A program made the position numbers and the translations under genes. From Bacillus sp. FJAT-22090 (GTDB taxonomy: Bacteria; Bacillota; Bacilli; Bacillales_A; Planococcaceae), in the NCBI RefSeq assembly GCF_007676755.1, contig NZ_VEBK01000008.1, positions 62,001 to 126,000 on the forward strand: a stretch of DNA of 64,000 nucleotides. The letters run 5' to 3'. Below are positions 35,510 to 43,261 of the stretch, one piece after another (the first letter of the stretch is position 1; each line of letters starts with the position of its first letter). The notes under the pieces were generated by a model. It saw only the letters and a program-made list of their open reading frames with translations. It was not told where the DNA came from and did no database searches.

Positions 35510-36037
35510 ATGATAAAAAATGCGGCAAACATGGGAGATGCAGTGGCACGCTTAATGGAATCAGAAGGACTTAGTGGAGATCAACTAGCATTTGATCTAA
35601 ACATCAGCAGGCAATTAGGCAGCCACATGAAAACTGATAGACGAAAGATGCAACAGGAAACAGCTCTTGCTGCAATGGAGACTTACGATAATCCAGAGTT
35701 CATAGCTGACGTGTTACATGAATTTAGTGAAGGTTACACATCTCCAGTATTCAGAGGGAAACATATTGAAAAACATAGATTAGCTATTGAGTCTTATACC
35801 ATTCAAGAGCTACAGGAAGCTATTTCAATGATGAAGGAAGTCAACTTAGCAAAACCACCAAGCATTATTTCTAAAGAAGAAAAGCAAGAGATAAAAGCTC
35901 TCATGGAAGAGTTGCTTGATGGGAAGGTATTTATTGATAACTTACTTATTCAATTGCAAAAGGATTACAGGATTTCGATTAAAGATTGTATTAGAGGATT
36001 AATGCCACGTTGGATGGCGAAAGGGTGGCTAGCATGA
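35510..36037 (+). CDS. XRE-like phage regulatory protein
   Basis: This 175-residue protein has an N-terminal helix-turn-helix resembling XRE domains (ESEGLSGDQLAFDLNISRQL) and a charged helical C-terminus. Similar proteins occur in early regions of Bacillus phages with unknown targets. The start is the ATG after AAAGGGAG; a GTG 9 nt earlier is too close to it. It overlaps the next gene by ATGA. Confidence 0.75.
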   Translation: MIKNAANMGDAVARLMESEGLSGDQLAFDLNISRQLGSHMKTDRRKMQQETALAAMETYDNPEFIADVLHEFSEGYTSPVFRGKHIEKHRLAIESYTIQELQEAISMMKEVNLAKPPSIISKEEKQEIKALMEELLDGKVFIDNLLIQLQKDYRISIKDCIRGLMPRWMAKGWLA

Positions 36038-36300
36038 GACAAGAGCTATTCCGAAAACAAGATTACCACGAAGCACTAAGAGAACATTCAAGCATCTTAG
36101 ATTGCAGTAAAGCAATTGAGGATTGTGTTAAATCAGGTGATTTAAACGAAGCTCTACTATTTGTTCGAGATATTAATAAATCGTTAGAAGCATTAAAACG
36201 ATTAGCTGAGAAAAAGGTGGCAGGTGATCAAGTTAAGAGTTTACTAGACCAGTTAGTTTTAGCTGGAGTAAATGTGATGGTGGTGAAACGACATGTTTAA
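36034..36300 (+). CDS. hypothetical early phage protein, helical
   Basis: This 88-residue, largely helical, charged protein begins MRQELFRKQD. Its ATG overlaps the preceding TGA, with AAAGGGTGG upstream, so it is translationally coupled. No domain recognised. Confidence 0.7.
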   Translation: MRQELFRKQDYHEALREHSSILDCSKAIEDCVKSGDLNEALLFVRDINKSLEALKRLAEKKVAGDQVKSLLDQLVLAGVNVMVVKRHV

Positions 36301-36400
36301 TACACCCGAAGGAGTAATGATAACAGTTGTTATTTTAGCAGCTACATTTTACGCAGGAGTGCTTTGGAGAGAGTTTACAGGCACAAAAAAAGCTGACTAA
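36293..36400 (+). CDS. small single-pass membrane protein
   Basis: This is a 35-codon frame with GGTGGTGAA upstream. The product has one predicted membrane helix (VMITVVILAATFYAGVLW) and a short charged tail. It overlaps the preceding gene by 8 nt. Its last codons lie in the arm of a leftward-facing hairpin. Size is the main reason for caution. Confidence 0.5.
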   Translation: MFNTPEGVMITVVILAATFYAGVLWREFTGTKKAD

Positions 36401-36419
36401 CTCGGGCAAGTTAATCAGC
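36385..36419 (-). terminator. leftward-facing terminator-like hairpin 1
   Basis: On the minus strand, GCTGATTAACT/AGTTAGTCAGC (one mismatch) is followed by T7. There is no T-run on the plus strand, so it would stop only leftward (antisense) transcription. Confidence 0.6.
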
Positions 36420-36468
36420 ACTTAACAAAATATCTAATGTGATTATATCACAAAAAGGAGAATAAATC

Positions 36469-36675
36469 ATGTCGAATAAACGAATTAGACATAAGCAATC
36501 AAAACCAAATAAATCGTTAGAGGGATATGAAAAATATTTACTAAATCAGATACATGAAAAAAGAAGTGAATTAAGAAATGGAAATCATTTAAATCCTCAG
36601 TGGAGAACAAAACAATCAGAATTACTCCATTTGAGTGACATGCATCAACATTTGAGAATTTTTCAATTGAAATAG
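36469..36675 (+). CDS. hypothetical basic phage protein
   Basis: This 68-residue protein is rich in Lys, His and Gln, with a predicted helical core (LEGYEKYLLNQIHEKRSELR). No domain recognised. AAAGGAGAA lies 7 nt before the ATG. Confidence 0.65.
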   Translation: MSNKRIRHKQSKPNKSLEGYEKYLLNQIHEKRSELRNGNHLNPQWRTKQSELLHLSDMHQHLRIFQLK

Positions 36676-36692
36676 AAGAGGAGGAAATAGAA

Positions 36693-37172
36693 ATGGGATT
36701 AGACATTAATGCATATAGAAAATTAGAAATTGTAGATAATCCAAAACTTGATGAAGATGGTGATTTAGAAAACTGGGAAACCGAATGGCGACCAGGGGAT
36801 GGTATGGAATGGTCGGAAAAACACTTTCCTGGACGTGGTGAAGGAATTTATCCTCGAAAAGTTTATACATGGAGAGAAAAATTCAGATTTCGTGCAGGTA
36901 GTTACAGTGGATACAATTGGTGGCGTTCTATGCTTGAAGAGTTTAAGGGTGATGTAGCGTTTCAAGAACTTATTGATTTTGCAGACAATGAAGGTGTAAT
37001 TGGCTTTGTAGTATCAAGAAAATTAGCGAATGACTTCGCAATGCATGAGGTAGAAGCAAAGGAATATTCACAAAAGCTAGGAGAAAACGCTGAATTTTGG
37101 TTGGAATCATATAACAATTGGAAAACAGCTTTTGAAATGGCAGCCGATTATGGAGCTGTAGAATTTCGCTGA
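36693..37172 (+). CDS. conserved phage hypothetical protein (MGLDI-type)
   Basis: This 159-residue acidic protein opens with MGLDINAYRKLE, a start I recognise from an uncharacterised family common in phages and plasmids. It has a conserved aromatic stretch FRAGSYSGYNWWRSML in the middle and a helical C-terminus. Function unknown. GAGGAGG precedes the ATG. Confidence 0.75.
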   Translation: MGLDINAYRKLEIVDNPKLDEDGDLENWETEWRPGDGMEWSEKHFPGRGEGIYPRKVYTWREKFRFRAGSYSGYNWWRSMLEEFKGDVAFQELIDFADNEGVIGFVVSRKLANDFAMHEVEAKEYSQKLGENAEFWLESYNNWKTAFEMAADYGAVEFR

Positions 37173-37181
37173 AACATATGA

Positions 37182-37264
37182 CAGAGCTTTGGCTCTCGTC
37201 AAGAAGTCCATGAGTAATCGTTTATTAACGTAGAACTCTCCCTTCGCGCTCGTGGACTTCTTGA
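37182..37264 (+). other. structured noncoding segment with two hairpins
   Basis: A small AGAGC/GCTCT hairpin (37182-37197) is followed by a 16-bp stem, TCAAGAAGTCCATGAG (37199-37214) with CTCGTGGACTTCTTGA (37249-37264), having one G-U pair and a 34-nt loop. There is no T-run, so it is not a standard terminator. It lies in a 123-bp gap, large for this tightly packed operon. It may be a small RNA, a processing site or an attenuator. Confidence 0.5.
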
Positions 37265-37295
37265 TGGGAATCAACCGTCGGGAAGAGGTGAAAAA

Positions 37296-37505
37296 ATGCA
37301 TCAACCAAAGTTTGTATTCAAAGGCAAAGAATACCCGGTTACTACAATAGACTTTTTGGAGAGTGGCAAACTCGTTAACGTCTCGTTTATTTACCAAGGA
37401 AAACTTGTGACGGCATTCTCGATAACTTCAATGGATAAAGAAGGTTTTGATGAAGACGGTTTATTCCATGCCAATCTTTACGATTGCTTGAAGTTAGAAA
37501 ACTAG
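37296..37505 (+). CDS. hypothetical small phage protein
   Basis: This 69-residue acidic protein begins MHQPKFVFKGKEY, with alternating strands and no recognised domain. GAAGAGGTGA stands upstream of the ATG. Confidence 0.65.
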   Translation: MHQPKFVFKGKEYPVTTIDFLESGKLVNVSFIYQGKLVTAFSITSMDKEGFDEDGLFHANLYDCLKLEN

Positions 37506-37520
37506 GAGGGATGAAGAAAA

Positions 37521-37703
37521 TTGAAAGAAGCTAAATCAAAGTATTGCGGTGAGTGTCACAGAGATTTTAAAGCTGGTGAGATTGTACATTTTGCTTGGAT
37601 TGAAAATCGGTCATTTTGTGGTAAATGTCAGCTGAAATTACAGGATGTTATCAGGGATTGGGAGCCACGACAAGTACCTAAAAAGGAGGAGGAAACATGT
37701 TAG
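37521..37703 (+). CDS. small zinc-binding phage protein (two CxxC pairs)
   Basis: This 60-residue protein has CGEC and CGKC pairs 24 residues apart, a zinc-ribbon or treble-clef pattern. The start is TTG, 10 nt after AGGAGGG; an ATG in another frame between them gives only seven codons. It overlaps the next gene by 7 nt. Confidence 0.65.
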   Translation: MKEAKSKYCGECHRDFKAGEIVHFAWIENRSFCGKCQLKLQDVIRDWEPRQVPKKEEETC

Positions 37704-37903
37704 AAAACGGAATGGTTGCTGGTTATGGATATGCAGAGTCATTGCAAGCACCTAGAAAAATCGGCAATTGCAACTACAAGTATTGCTCAGAAGAATTGTA
37801 TGAGGGCGAAGGCTTTGAGTTTGATGGTTACTTATATTGCTCAACTGGCTGTATTGGTGAACATCTTGTCGAAGAGAACGCAGCAGTGGATTTAAGCGCA
37901 TGA
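37697..37903 (+). CDS. small cysteine-containing phage protein
   Basis: This 68-residue protein has Cys in NCNYKYCSEEL and YLYCSTGCIGEH, a pattern of zinc-binding small phage proteins and similar to the one at 42346-42507. AAGGAGGAGG stands before the ATG. Its stop overlaps the beginning of a hairpin region. Confidence 0.7.
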   Translation: MLENGMVAGYGYAESLQAPRKIGNCNYKYCSEELYEGEGFEFDGYLYCSTGCIGEHLVEENAAVDLSA

Positions 37904-37931
37904 AAAAATCCGCTATGTGGAGTAGCGGATT
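37903..37931 (-). terminator. leftward-facing terminator-like hairpin 2
   Basis: Minus strand: AATCCGCT/AGCGGATT stem, 9-nt loop, then T-run. Nothing similar follows on the plus strand. No leftward gene lies to its right. Confidence 0.6.
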
Positions 37932-37932
37932 A

Positions 37933-37977
37933 AGGTCTCTCGAAATTAATATGTACTCTCATTATAGCGAGGGACCT
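37933..37977 (+). other. hairpin upstream of the YqaJ nuclease gene
   Basis: AGGTCTCTCG (37933-37942) pairs with CGAGGGACCT (37968-37977) over 10 bp with one G-U, around a 25-nt loop. It lies 14 nt before the ribosome site of the nuclease gene. It may regulate translation or be an RNA processing site. Confidence 0.45.
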
Positions 37978-38002
37978 CAAATTAATCAAGAGGAGGGTTT
38001 AC

Positions 38003-38938
38003 ATGCAAGCTCAAACATTAATTCAAACAGTAGATATGAGCCGAGAAGATTGGTTACAAGCAAGACGCCTTGGTATTGGTGGTAGTGATGTATCAGCTAT
38101 AGCAGGATTAAATAAATGGAAGTCTCCTGTAGCTGTTTATTTGGACAAGGTCGGTCAATCTCCATTAGAAGATACAGCTGGTGAAGCTGCGTATTGGGGC
38201 AACGTGATGGAAGACATTGTGGCACAGGAGTTTAGTTTACGAACAGGACTAAAAGTACGACGTAGAAACGCAATATTGAAACACCCAGAACATAAATTTA
38301 TGTTTGCGAATGTGGACCGTTTAATCATTGGTAAGCGAGAAGGATTGGAATGCAAGACGGCTTCTGAATACCTAAAGGGCGAATGGGAAGAAGATGAAAT
38401 CCCAGCAGCATACTTGCTTCAAATACAACATTACATGGCTGTTACCGGTTATAAGGCTTGGCATATTGCGGTACTAATCGGAGGCAACAAATTCATCCAT
38501 AAAAGAATTGAACGTGATGAGGAGCTTATCAGCTACTTAATCCAAATTGAAAAAGACTTTTGGGAGAATCATGTACTAAAAGAAATCCCACCTACTTTTG
38601 ATGGATCCGATTCATCAGCTGATTTACTAAAAGCTCTTTATCCTGAATCAGAACCGGAAACTGAAATAAATCTTCCGAAAGATGCTGAAACACTTATTGA
38701 AGCATTGGAAGTAATCAAAGCGGATCTAAAAGAATCGGATACTAAGAAGAAAGAATACGAGAATCAGCTCAAGGCATTGATGGGAGCAAACGAAAAAGCA
38801 TTTGCAGGCACTAGGAAGATTACTTGGAAGTCGAGTAACGTTACTAGAATCGATTCTAAGCGATTGAAAGCAGAACAGCCAGAACTATACAAGCAGTACT
38901 CGAATACAACGTCAGAACGCAAATTCTTAATTAAATAG
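38003..38938 (+). CDS. YqaJ-family viral recombinase/exonuclease
   Basis: This 311-residue PD-(D/E)xK nuclease of the lambda-exonuclease/YqaJ family resects double-stranded ends for single-strand annealing by the RecT protein encoded next. It shows the family start WLQARRLGIGGSDVSAIAGL, Glu70 (WGNVMEDIVA), D105 (FANVDRL) and E116-C-K118 (LECKTAS) as the metal site. The C-terminal quarter is a charged helical extension. AGAGGAGGG precedes the ATG. Confidence 0.92.
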   Translation: MQAQTLIQTVDMSREDWLQARRLGIGGSDVSAIAGLNKWKSPVAVYLDKVGQSPLEDTAGEAAYWGNVMEDIVAQEFSLRTGLKVRRRNAILKHPEHKFMFANVDRLIIGKREGLECKTASEYLKGEWEEDEIPAAYLLQIQHYMAVTGYKAWHIAVLIGGNKFIHKRIERDEELISYLIQIEKDFWENHVLKEIPPTFDGSDSSADLLKALYPESEPETEINLPKDAETLIEALEVIKADLKESDTKKKEYENQLKALMGANEKAFAGTRKITWKSSNVTRIDSKRLKAEQPELYKQYSNTTSERKFLIK

Positions 38939-38952
38939 GGGGATAAATAATC

Positions 38953-39792
38953 ATGGCAAAAGCAACAGATGTTAAAAATCAATTAGCACAAAAAGCGAAT
39001 GGGACAGTACAAAAACAGGTATCTCCTGAGAACACATTAAACGCATTACTAAAAAGAATGGGTCCAGAAATCCAACGAGCATTACCGAAACACATGGATG
39101 CAGACAGAATCGCCCGTATTGCTCTTACAGCAGTTCGAACAACACCTAAGTTACTAGAATGTGATCAAACATCTTTCTTAGCGGCAATCATGCAATCAGC
39201 TCAATTAGGAGTAGAACCAAACACCGGCCTAGGACAAGCTTATTTAATCCCTTACGGCAAGAACGTACAGTTCCAACTAGGTTATAAAGGGTTAATCGAT
39301 TTAGCAGTACGTAGTGGTCAATACAAGGCAATTTACGCTCATGAAGTGTACGGAAATGATGAGTTTGAATTCCAGTATGGCTTGAATAAAGACTTGATCC
39401 ATAAACCTTCAACTACTCCAGAAGGTGAACCTATAGGATATTACGCTGTTTATCATCTTAAAAATGGTGGATATGATTTCGTTTACTGGACGAAGGAACG
39501 CATTGATCAACATGCTCAAAAGTTCTCGCAAGCAGTTCAAAAAGGATGGACAAGCCCTTGGAAAACAAATTTCGATGCAATGGCCAAGAAAACAGTACTA
39601 AAAGAGGTACTGAAATACGCTCCAAAATCCATTGAGCTGCAGAAGACGATTGAAGCTGATTCTACTATTAAAAACGAAATTGCGGCGGATATGAGTGAAA
39701 TTATCGACGTTACGGACTATAGCATTGTTGAAGAACAAGATGTGCAAAAAGAAGAAACGACAGGTCAAGTATTTGAGGACAAGCTAGTTTAA
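38953..39792 (+). CDS. recT: RecT-family single-strand annealing protein
   Basis: This 279-residue protein anneals single strands coated after YqaJ resection. It contains the RecT core (TSFLAAIMQSAQLGVEPNTG, GQAYLIPYGKNVQFQLGYKG, KNGGYDFVYWTKERIDQHA). It forms a two-gene recombination module with the nuclease 14 bp upstream, as in skin yqaJ-yqaK. GGGGGAT lies 8 nt before the ATG. Confidence 0.95.
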   Translation: MAKATDVKNQLAQKANGTVQKQVSPENTLNALLKRMGPEIQRALPKHMDADRIARIALTAVRTTPKLLECDQTSFLAAIMQSAQLGVEPNTGLGQAYLIPYGKNVQFQLGYKGLIDLAVRSGQYKAIYAHEVYGNDEFEFQYGLNKDLIHKPSTTPEGEPIGYYAVYHLKNGGYDFVYWTKERIDQHAQKFSQAVQKGWTSPWKTNFDAMAKKTVLKEVLKYAPKSIELQKTIEADSTIKNEIAADMSEIIDVTDYSIVEEQDVQKEETTGQVFEDKLV

Positions 39793-39845
39793 TCGGAGGG
39801 GATTTCCCCTCTACCAAATAAACGCAAAGGGAAGGAGGATAGGCG

Positions 39846-40616
39846 ATGGCAGGATGGATTAGTTTACACAGAAAAATAATGGACAACCCTATATACTCAA
39901 ATGCCTTCATGCTGAAACTCTGGATCCATTGCCTAATGAAAGCTTCACATAAAGATCATGAACAATTAGTCGGAAATCAATTGGTGAAATTAACACCTGG
40001 ACAATTTGTTACTGGAAGAAATGCACTAGCAGATGAGTTTAATAAGGGTGCAAAAAAGGATGAAGTCATTTCAGCGATAACGCTCTGGAGATGGTTGAAG
40101 AATTTCGAAGAATGGCAAATGTTGAACATCAAAACTACCACGAAATATAGCGTGGTTACAGTGGTTAATTGGTCTGAACACCAACAACATGAACAACAGA
40201 TGAACAACAAACGAACAACAGATGAACAGCAAGTGAACACAAACAATAATGTAAATAATGTTAATAAAAAAGACATTATTAATATTAATAGCCCGGAGCT
40301 TGCAAATATCACTCAGTTCTACGAATCGAACATCGGACCACTAATTCCAAACATTGGTGAAGCAATTGTAAAAGATGTTGATGCTTACGGAGAACATTTG
40401 GTGCTTGAAGCATTAACAAGGGCTACCTTTGCGAACAAACGTAATTACGGATATGTGAATGGCATTTTAAGAAAATGGCGCGACACAAATATAAAGACAG
40501 TCGATGATGTCAAAGCGGCAGATGCAGAGTTCCAGCGAAGAAGAACTCCAAACTTACAAATAGTCCCGCAGCCCGAAAAGAAAAAAGAAAAACCAGAATA
40601 CAATTATGGATTTTAG
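39846..40616 (+). CDS. phage replication initiator, DnaD-domain protein
   Basis: This 256-residue protein has an N-terminal winged-helix part (GWISLHRKIMDNPIYSNAFM, LALITLWRWLKN-type helices), a Gln/Asn-rich linker (about residues 112-145) and a C-terminal DnaB2/DnaD domain (ITQFYESNIGPL, then YVNGILRKW). It should bind the phage origin and recruit the loader encoded next. The linker DNA holds 11-bp repeats that look like origin iterons, so the origin probably lies inside this gene. GGAAGGAGG precedes the ATG. Confidence 0.9.
   Translation: MAGWISLHRKIMDNPIYSNAFMLKLWIHCLMKASHKDHEQLVGNQLVKLTPGQFVTGRNALADEFNKGAKKDEVISAITLWRWLKNFEEWQMLNIKTTTKYSVVTVVNWSEHQQHEQQMNNKRTTDEQQVNTNNNVNNVNKKDIININSPELANITQFYESNIGPLIPNIGEAIVKDVDAYGEHLVLEALTRATFANKRNYGYVNGILRKWRDTNIKTVDDVKAADAEFQRRRTPNLQIVPQPEKKKEKPEYNYGF
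40191..40242 (+). repeat. candidate phage origin: five 11-bp iterons plus AT-rich DNA
   Basis: GAACAACA or a close variant begins at 40191, 40202, 40213, 40224 and 40235, exactly 11 bp apart. Since 11 is not a multiple of three, the spacing is not a by-product of a peptide repeat. An AT-rich run (about 40243-40292) follows directly and could be the unwinding element. The position inside the initiator gene is as in lambda O. Confidence 0.65.
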
Positions 40617-40628
40617 GAGGTGCAGAAT

Positions 40629-41438
40629 ATGAAAGATCTTCAAGATTTGATGGAAAATACACCTAGCCCAATGATTTTAAGTACTTATGTGTGTGAAACA
40701 TGCGAAGAAATTGTCAAAGTAGCAGAAATGGCAATTGCAGGAGGTCCAGACAAAGGGAAAATGGAGCGCTTTTATATGGGGTGCAAATGTGAGGATTTAG
40801 TTTTAGCGAAAAGAGTAATCGAGAATGATAGAAAAGCTCGAATGAATCGGACGAAAGATATATTCGACCAAAACTCATTGGTAAATCAGTCTTTGTTAAA
40901 AGCGACATTCGAGAATTATATACCACCTAGCGCTGAGTTAAACACTGCTAAACAAAGTCTAGTGAGTTTTGTGAATGAGTTTAATCCAAAGAAAGGAAAA
41001 AACCTTCTGTTAGTTGGTACTTACGGAACAGGGAAAAGTCATTTGTCTTATGCAACAGCAAAGAGTCTGATAGCAAATGGACATTCAGCATTATTCCTAT
41101 CGGTTCCTAAACTATTAACCAAAATCAAAGATACCTATAATCCAAACTCTAAATTCTCGGAGAACGATTTACTAGAGTACGTAGCAATGGTTGATCTACT
41201 TGTCTTGGATGATTTAGGTGCTGAATACACGAACGTTAAGAACAGCTCTGACAATTGGACGACAACTAAGCTGTTTGAGGTTATCGATAGCAGAGCTGGT
41301 AAGCACACGATTTACACAACAAACCTATCCAGTGTCGAATTGGAAAGCAAAGTAAACGCACGTAACTTCTCACGGATTATGGATAACACAGACGTTGTTC
41401 CGATGAACGGTAGGGATTACCGAAAGAAATCATTTTAG
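40629..41438 (+). CDS. DnaC/DnaI-like helicase loader
   Basis: This 269-residue AAA+ ATPase has Walker A GTYGTGKS (130-137), Walker B LLVLDDLGAE, sensor TTNLS and an N-terminal cysteine cluster (C22, C25, C52, C54) as in the zinc domain of DnaI. It loads the replicative helicase at the phage origin with the DnaD-like initiator. The start is the ATG after AGGAGGTG; a GTG 9 nt upstream lies in that site. Confidence 0.93.
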   Translation: MKDLQDLMENTPSPMILSTYVCETCEEIVKVAEMAIAGGPDKGKMERFYMGCKCEDLVLAKRVIENDRKARMNRTKDIFDQNSLVNQSLLKATFENYIPPSAELNTAKQSLVSFVNEFNPKKGKNLLLVGTYGTGKSHLSYATAKSLIANGHSALFLSVPKLLTKIKDTYNPNSKFSENDLLEYVAMVDLLVLDDLGAEYTNVKNSSDNWTTTKLFEVIDSRAGKHTIYTTNLSSVELESKVNARNFSRIMDNTDVVPMNGRDYRKKSF

Positions 41439-41452
41439 GGGGATGGAAAGTA

Positions 41453-41929
41453 ATGAGAGAAATTAAATTTCGTGCTTGGTTTACAAAGGATAAAGCGATG
41501 GCACATGTAGATAAATTAGAGTTTAACGAAAGCTATCGTAATTCTCCGGTTCATGCAGATGTGTGGGCCAAAACTGATTTCGAAAAAGGTGGTTGGTATA
41601 CCCCTTTAAGAGCGGCAACGAATAGAAAGACTGTGGTTGATGGTTCAAAAGAACAAGTACCACGTGTGGTTTTAATGCAATACACAGGAATCGACTCAGA
41701 AAATGGTGTGGAAATTTTCGAAGGTGACATCGTAAAGCAAGAAGAAACTTTATTCGGTGTTGTAGACACAGACTTAGAAATTACCGGAGTTGTAAAAATG
41801 TTAGAGGGTTGTTGGGTTATTGATAGTGGCGAAGATTCGGTTCATCTGTGGTCTGAAACAGCTTGTAATCAAATTTTAGGAAATATCTATGAAACCTCTG
41901 AGCTAATGGAGGTTGAAGCAAATGCCTGA
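41453..41929 (+). CDS. YopX-family phage protein
   Basis: This 158-residue protein has the YopX hallmarks: MREIKFRAW at the start and YTGIDSENGVEIFEGDIVK in the middle. The family is widespread in Firmicute phages and its function is not established. A second YopX protein occurs at 44380-44745. GGGGGATGGAAAG precedes the ATG. Confidence 0.9.
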   Translation: MREIKFRAWFTKDKAMAHVDKLEFNESYRNSPVHADVWAKTDFEKGGWYTPLRAATNRKTVVDGSKEQVPRVVLMQYTGIDSENGVEIFEGDIVKQEETLFGVVDTDLEITGVVKMLEGCWVIDSGEDSVHLWSETACNQILGNIYETSELMEVEANA

Positions 41930-42074
41930 ATGGATAAAAGGGCAAGGCTTTTACTACGTGCAACCAAGCGGTCCAATAGACCATGAAGCAAATAGAAAAC
42001 AAATGGAGCAAGTCGAACGTAATCTTGAGGAAGCTGAGATCAGACTTGGGATTCGAAAGGAGCTATCGGCGTGA
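41922..42074 (+). CDS. small hypothetical phage protein
   Basis: This is a 50-codon frame with TGGAGG 9 nt upstream, overlapping the YopX gene by 8 nt and the next gene by 4. The product starts MPEWIKGQGFYYV and ends in a charged helix. Coupled overlaps at both ends support translation. Confidence 0.65.
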   Translation: MPEWIKGQGFYYVQPSGPIDHEANRKQMEQVERNLEEAEIRLGIRKELSA

Positions 42075-42349
42075 CGATAAGTGAAGCTTGGGTTTTACGA
42101 TTGAAAGATGATTCAAAGGACGGTCTAACAGGCGAATGGTATTTTGCAGACGAAGAAGAATCTGATGATTTTGTTACGCAAGATTTGAATGACGCAACTA
42201 TTTTTGAAGATAAAGAGAAAACTATTCAAGAAATGAAGGACCATGAATCTTACATGAAAAAACAATTCGGTGAAGATGCAATTTGCAATGCCGGTTATAC
42301 AAATATGATGGAACACTTCGAATGGGTAGAAGTGGAGGTGCAGCAATGA
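42071..42349 (+). CDS. hypothetical acidic phage protein
   Basis: This 92-residue, very acidic protein has a start resembling small phage proteins that carry a WVLRL-type strand (MTISEAWVLRLKDD). The GTG start, 8 nt after AAAGGAG, overlaps the previous stop. No domain recognised. Strong acidity is common in DNA-mimic inhibitors, but nothing specific supports that. Confidence 0.7.
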   Translation: MTISEAWVLRLKDDSKDGLTGEWYFADEEESDDFVTQDLNDATIFEDKEKTIQEMKDHESYMKKQFGEDAICNAGYTNMMEHFEWVEVEVQQ

Positions 42350-42507
42350 AACCAGTAGCTGTATGTGAAAACGATCGTTGCGAGAAAACAATATTCAAAG
42401 GTGAAGAAGCTTGGCATAAGGGCCATGAGCTATATTGCTCTGGCAAATGTTTAATAGAGTCGTTTGGAAGTCCAGTTGAAGAACAGGTTGTTGGAGGTGC
42501 GAGATGA
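42346..42507 (+). CDS. small zinc-finger-like phage protein
   Basis: This 53-residue protein has Cys at CENDRC and YCSGKC, a four-cysteine zinc pattern. The ATG overlaps the preceding TGA, after GGAGGTG. It is similar in layout to the proteins at 37521-37903. Confidence 0.75.
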   Translation: MKPVAVCENDRCEKTIFKGEEAWHKGHELYCSGKCLIESFGSPVEEQVVGGAR

Positions 42508-43115
42508 ATCTTACTAAATTATTTGAAACTCAAAGAGTACTCGATGAACGAATTATGGAGAAACACCCTGAACTGAGAGGTCAGAATAATCTGGATTGGA
42601 AGATCCTCGCTTTACAAGTTGAGCTAGGTGAGTGCGCTAACGAATGGCGTGGGTTCAAGAAGTGGAGTAATAATCAGGAACCTACAACTCATTTTGTACA
42701 TTTTTGCGTTGAATGCAATGGTAATGGAATAGATGGTATTGAGGGATACACATATCCATGTATGGCTTGCGGTGCTACTGGTATCGATAGAGTAAGCAAT
42801 CCTTTGTTAGAAGAATACGTAGTCTGCTTGCATTTCATCCTGTCGATTGGGTTGGAGTTAGATTTTACAGATTTATGTATAAACCACAGTTCTGTAAAAC
42901 GTCTACCAGAACAAAATGATTCAATGTTAAATTTCAGTACAGTATTTTCGTTTATCGACCAATTAAGAAGAGCGAAATCGTTCCATTGGTATGATTCGTT
43001 ATTTGAGAGGTTCGTAGTATTAGGCTTTTCGTTAGAATTCACATGGGAACAAGTCGAAGAAGCTTACTACGCTAAAAACAAAATTAATCATGAAAGACAG
43101 GAGAGTGGTTACTAA
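42504..43115 (+). CDS. dimeric dUTPase-like protein with a cysteine-rich insertion
   Basis: This 203-residue all-alpha protein resembles dimeric dUTPases: LDWKILALQVELGECANEWR supplies the ExxE helix, FKKW follows, and LLEEYVVCLHFILSIGLELD the second metal helix. Two features are odd. Between the helices is an insertion with CVECNGNG and CMACGATG, resembling DnaJ-type CxxCxGxG zinc repeats. And the position usually held by Asp in the EExxD metal motif is Val as I remember the family (EEYVV). It may still hydrolyse dUTP, or have been adapted to another role. Confidence 0.8.
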   Translation: MNLTKLFETQRVLDERIMEKHPELRGQNNLDWKILALQVELGECANEWRGFKKWSNNQEPTTHFVHFCVECNGNGIDGIEGYTYPCMACGATGIDRVSNPLLEEYVVCLHFILSIGLELDFTDLCINHSSVKRLPEQNDSMLNFSTVFSFIDQLRRAKSFHWYDSLFERFVVLGFSLEFTWEQVEEAYYAKNKINHERQESGY

Positions 43116-43261
43116 TGATCTGTAAACGTTGCAACCGACCACTTAGAACTCCCAAAAGTATCGAAGAAGGCTATGGTCCAGTTTGTAAGAAGAAACAAGC
43201 AGAAGCTGATGCTGAGTTCTTAAAAAGACAATTAACTCTCGAAGAAGTGATGGAAGAATGA
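43115..43261 (+). CDS. small zinc-binding phage protein (DUF6011-like)
   Basis: This is a 48-codon frame starting MICKRCNRPL with YGPVCKKK downstream, a CxxC...C pattern I know from small phage proteins in which a Cys pair precedes a GYGPxC motif. Its ATG shares one base with the previous TAA. CAGGAGAG stands upstream. It overlaps the RusA gene by 4 nt. Confidence 0.75.
   Translation: MICKRCNRPLRTPKSIEEGYGPVCKKKQAEADAEFLKRQLTLEEVMEE

Noticed and set aside
37900-38085. A 61-codon frame starting at the stop of the preceding gene
   Set aside because: It covers two hairpins and runs into the YqaJ nuclease gene; composition is not protein-like.
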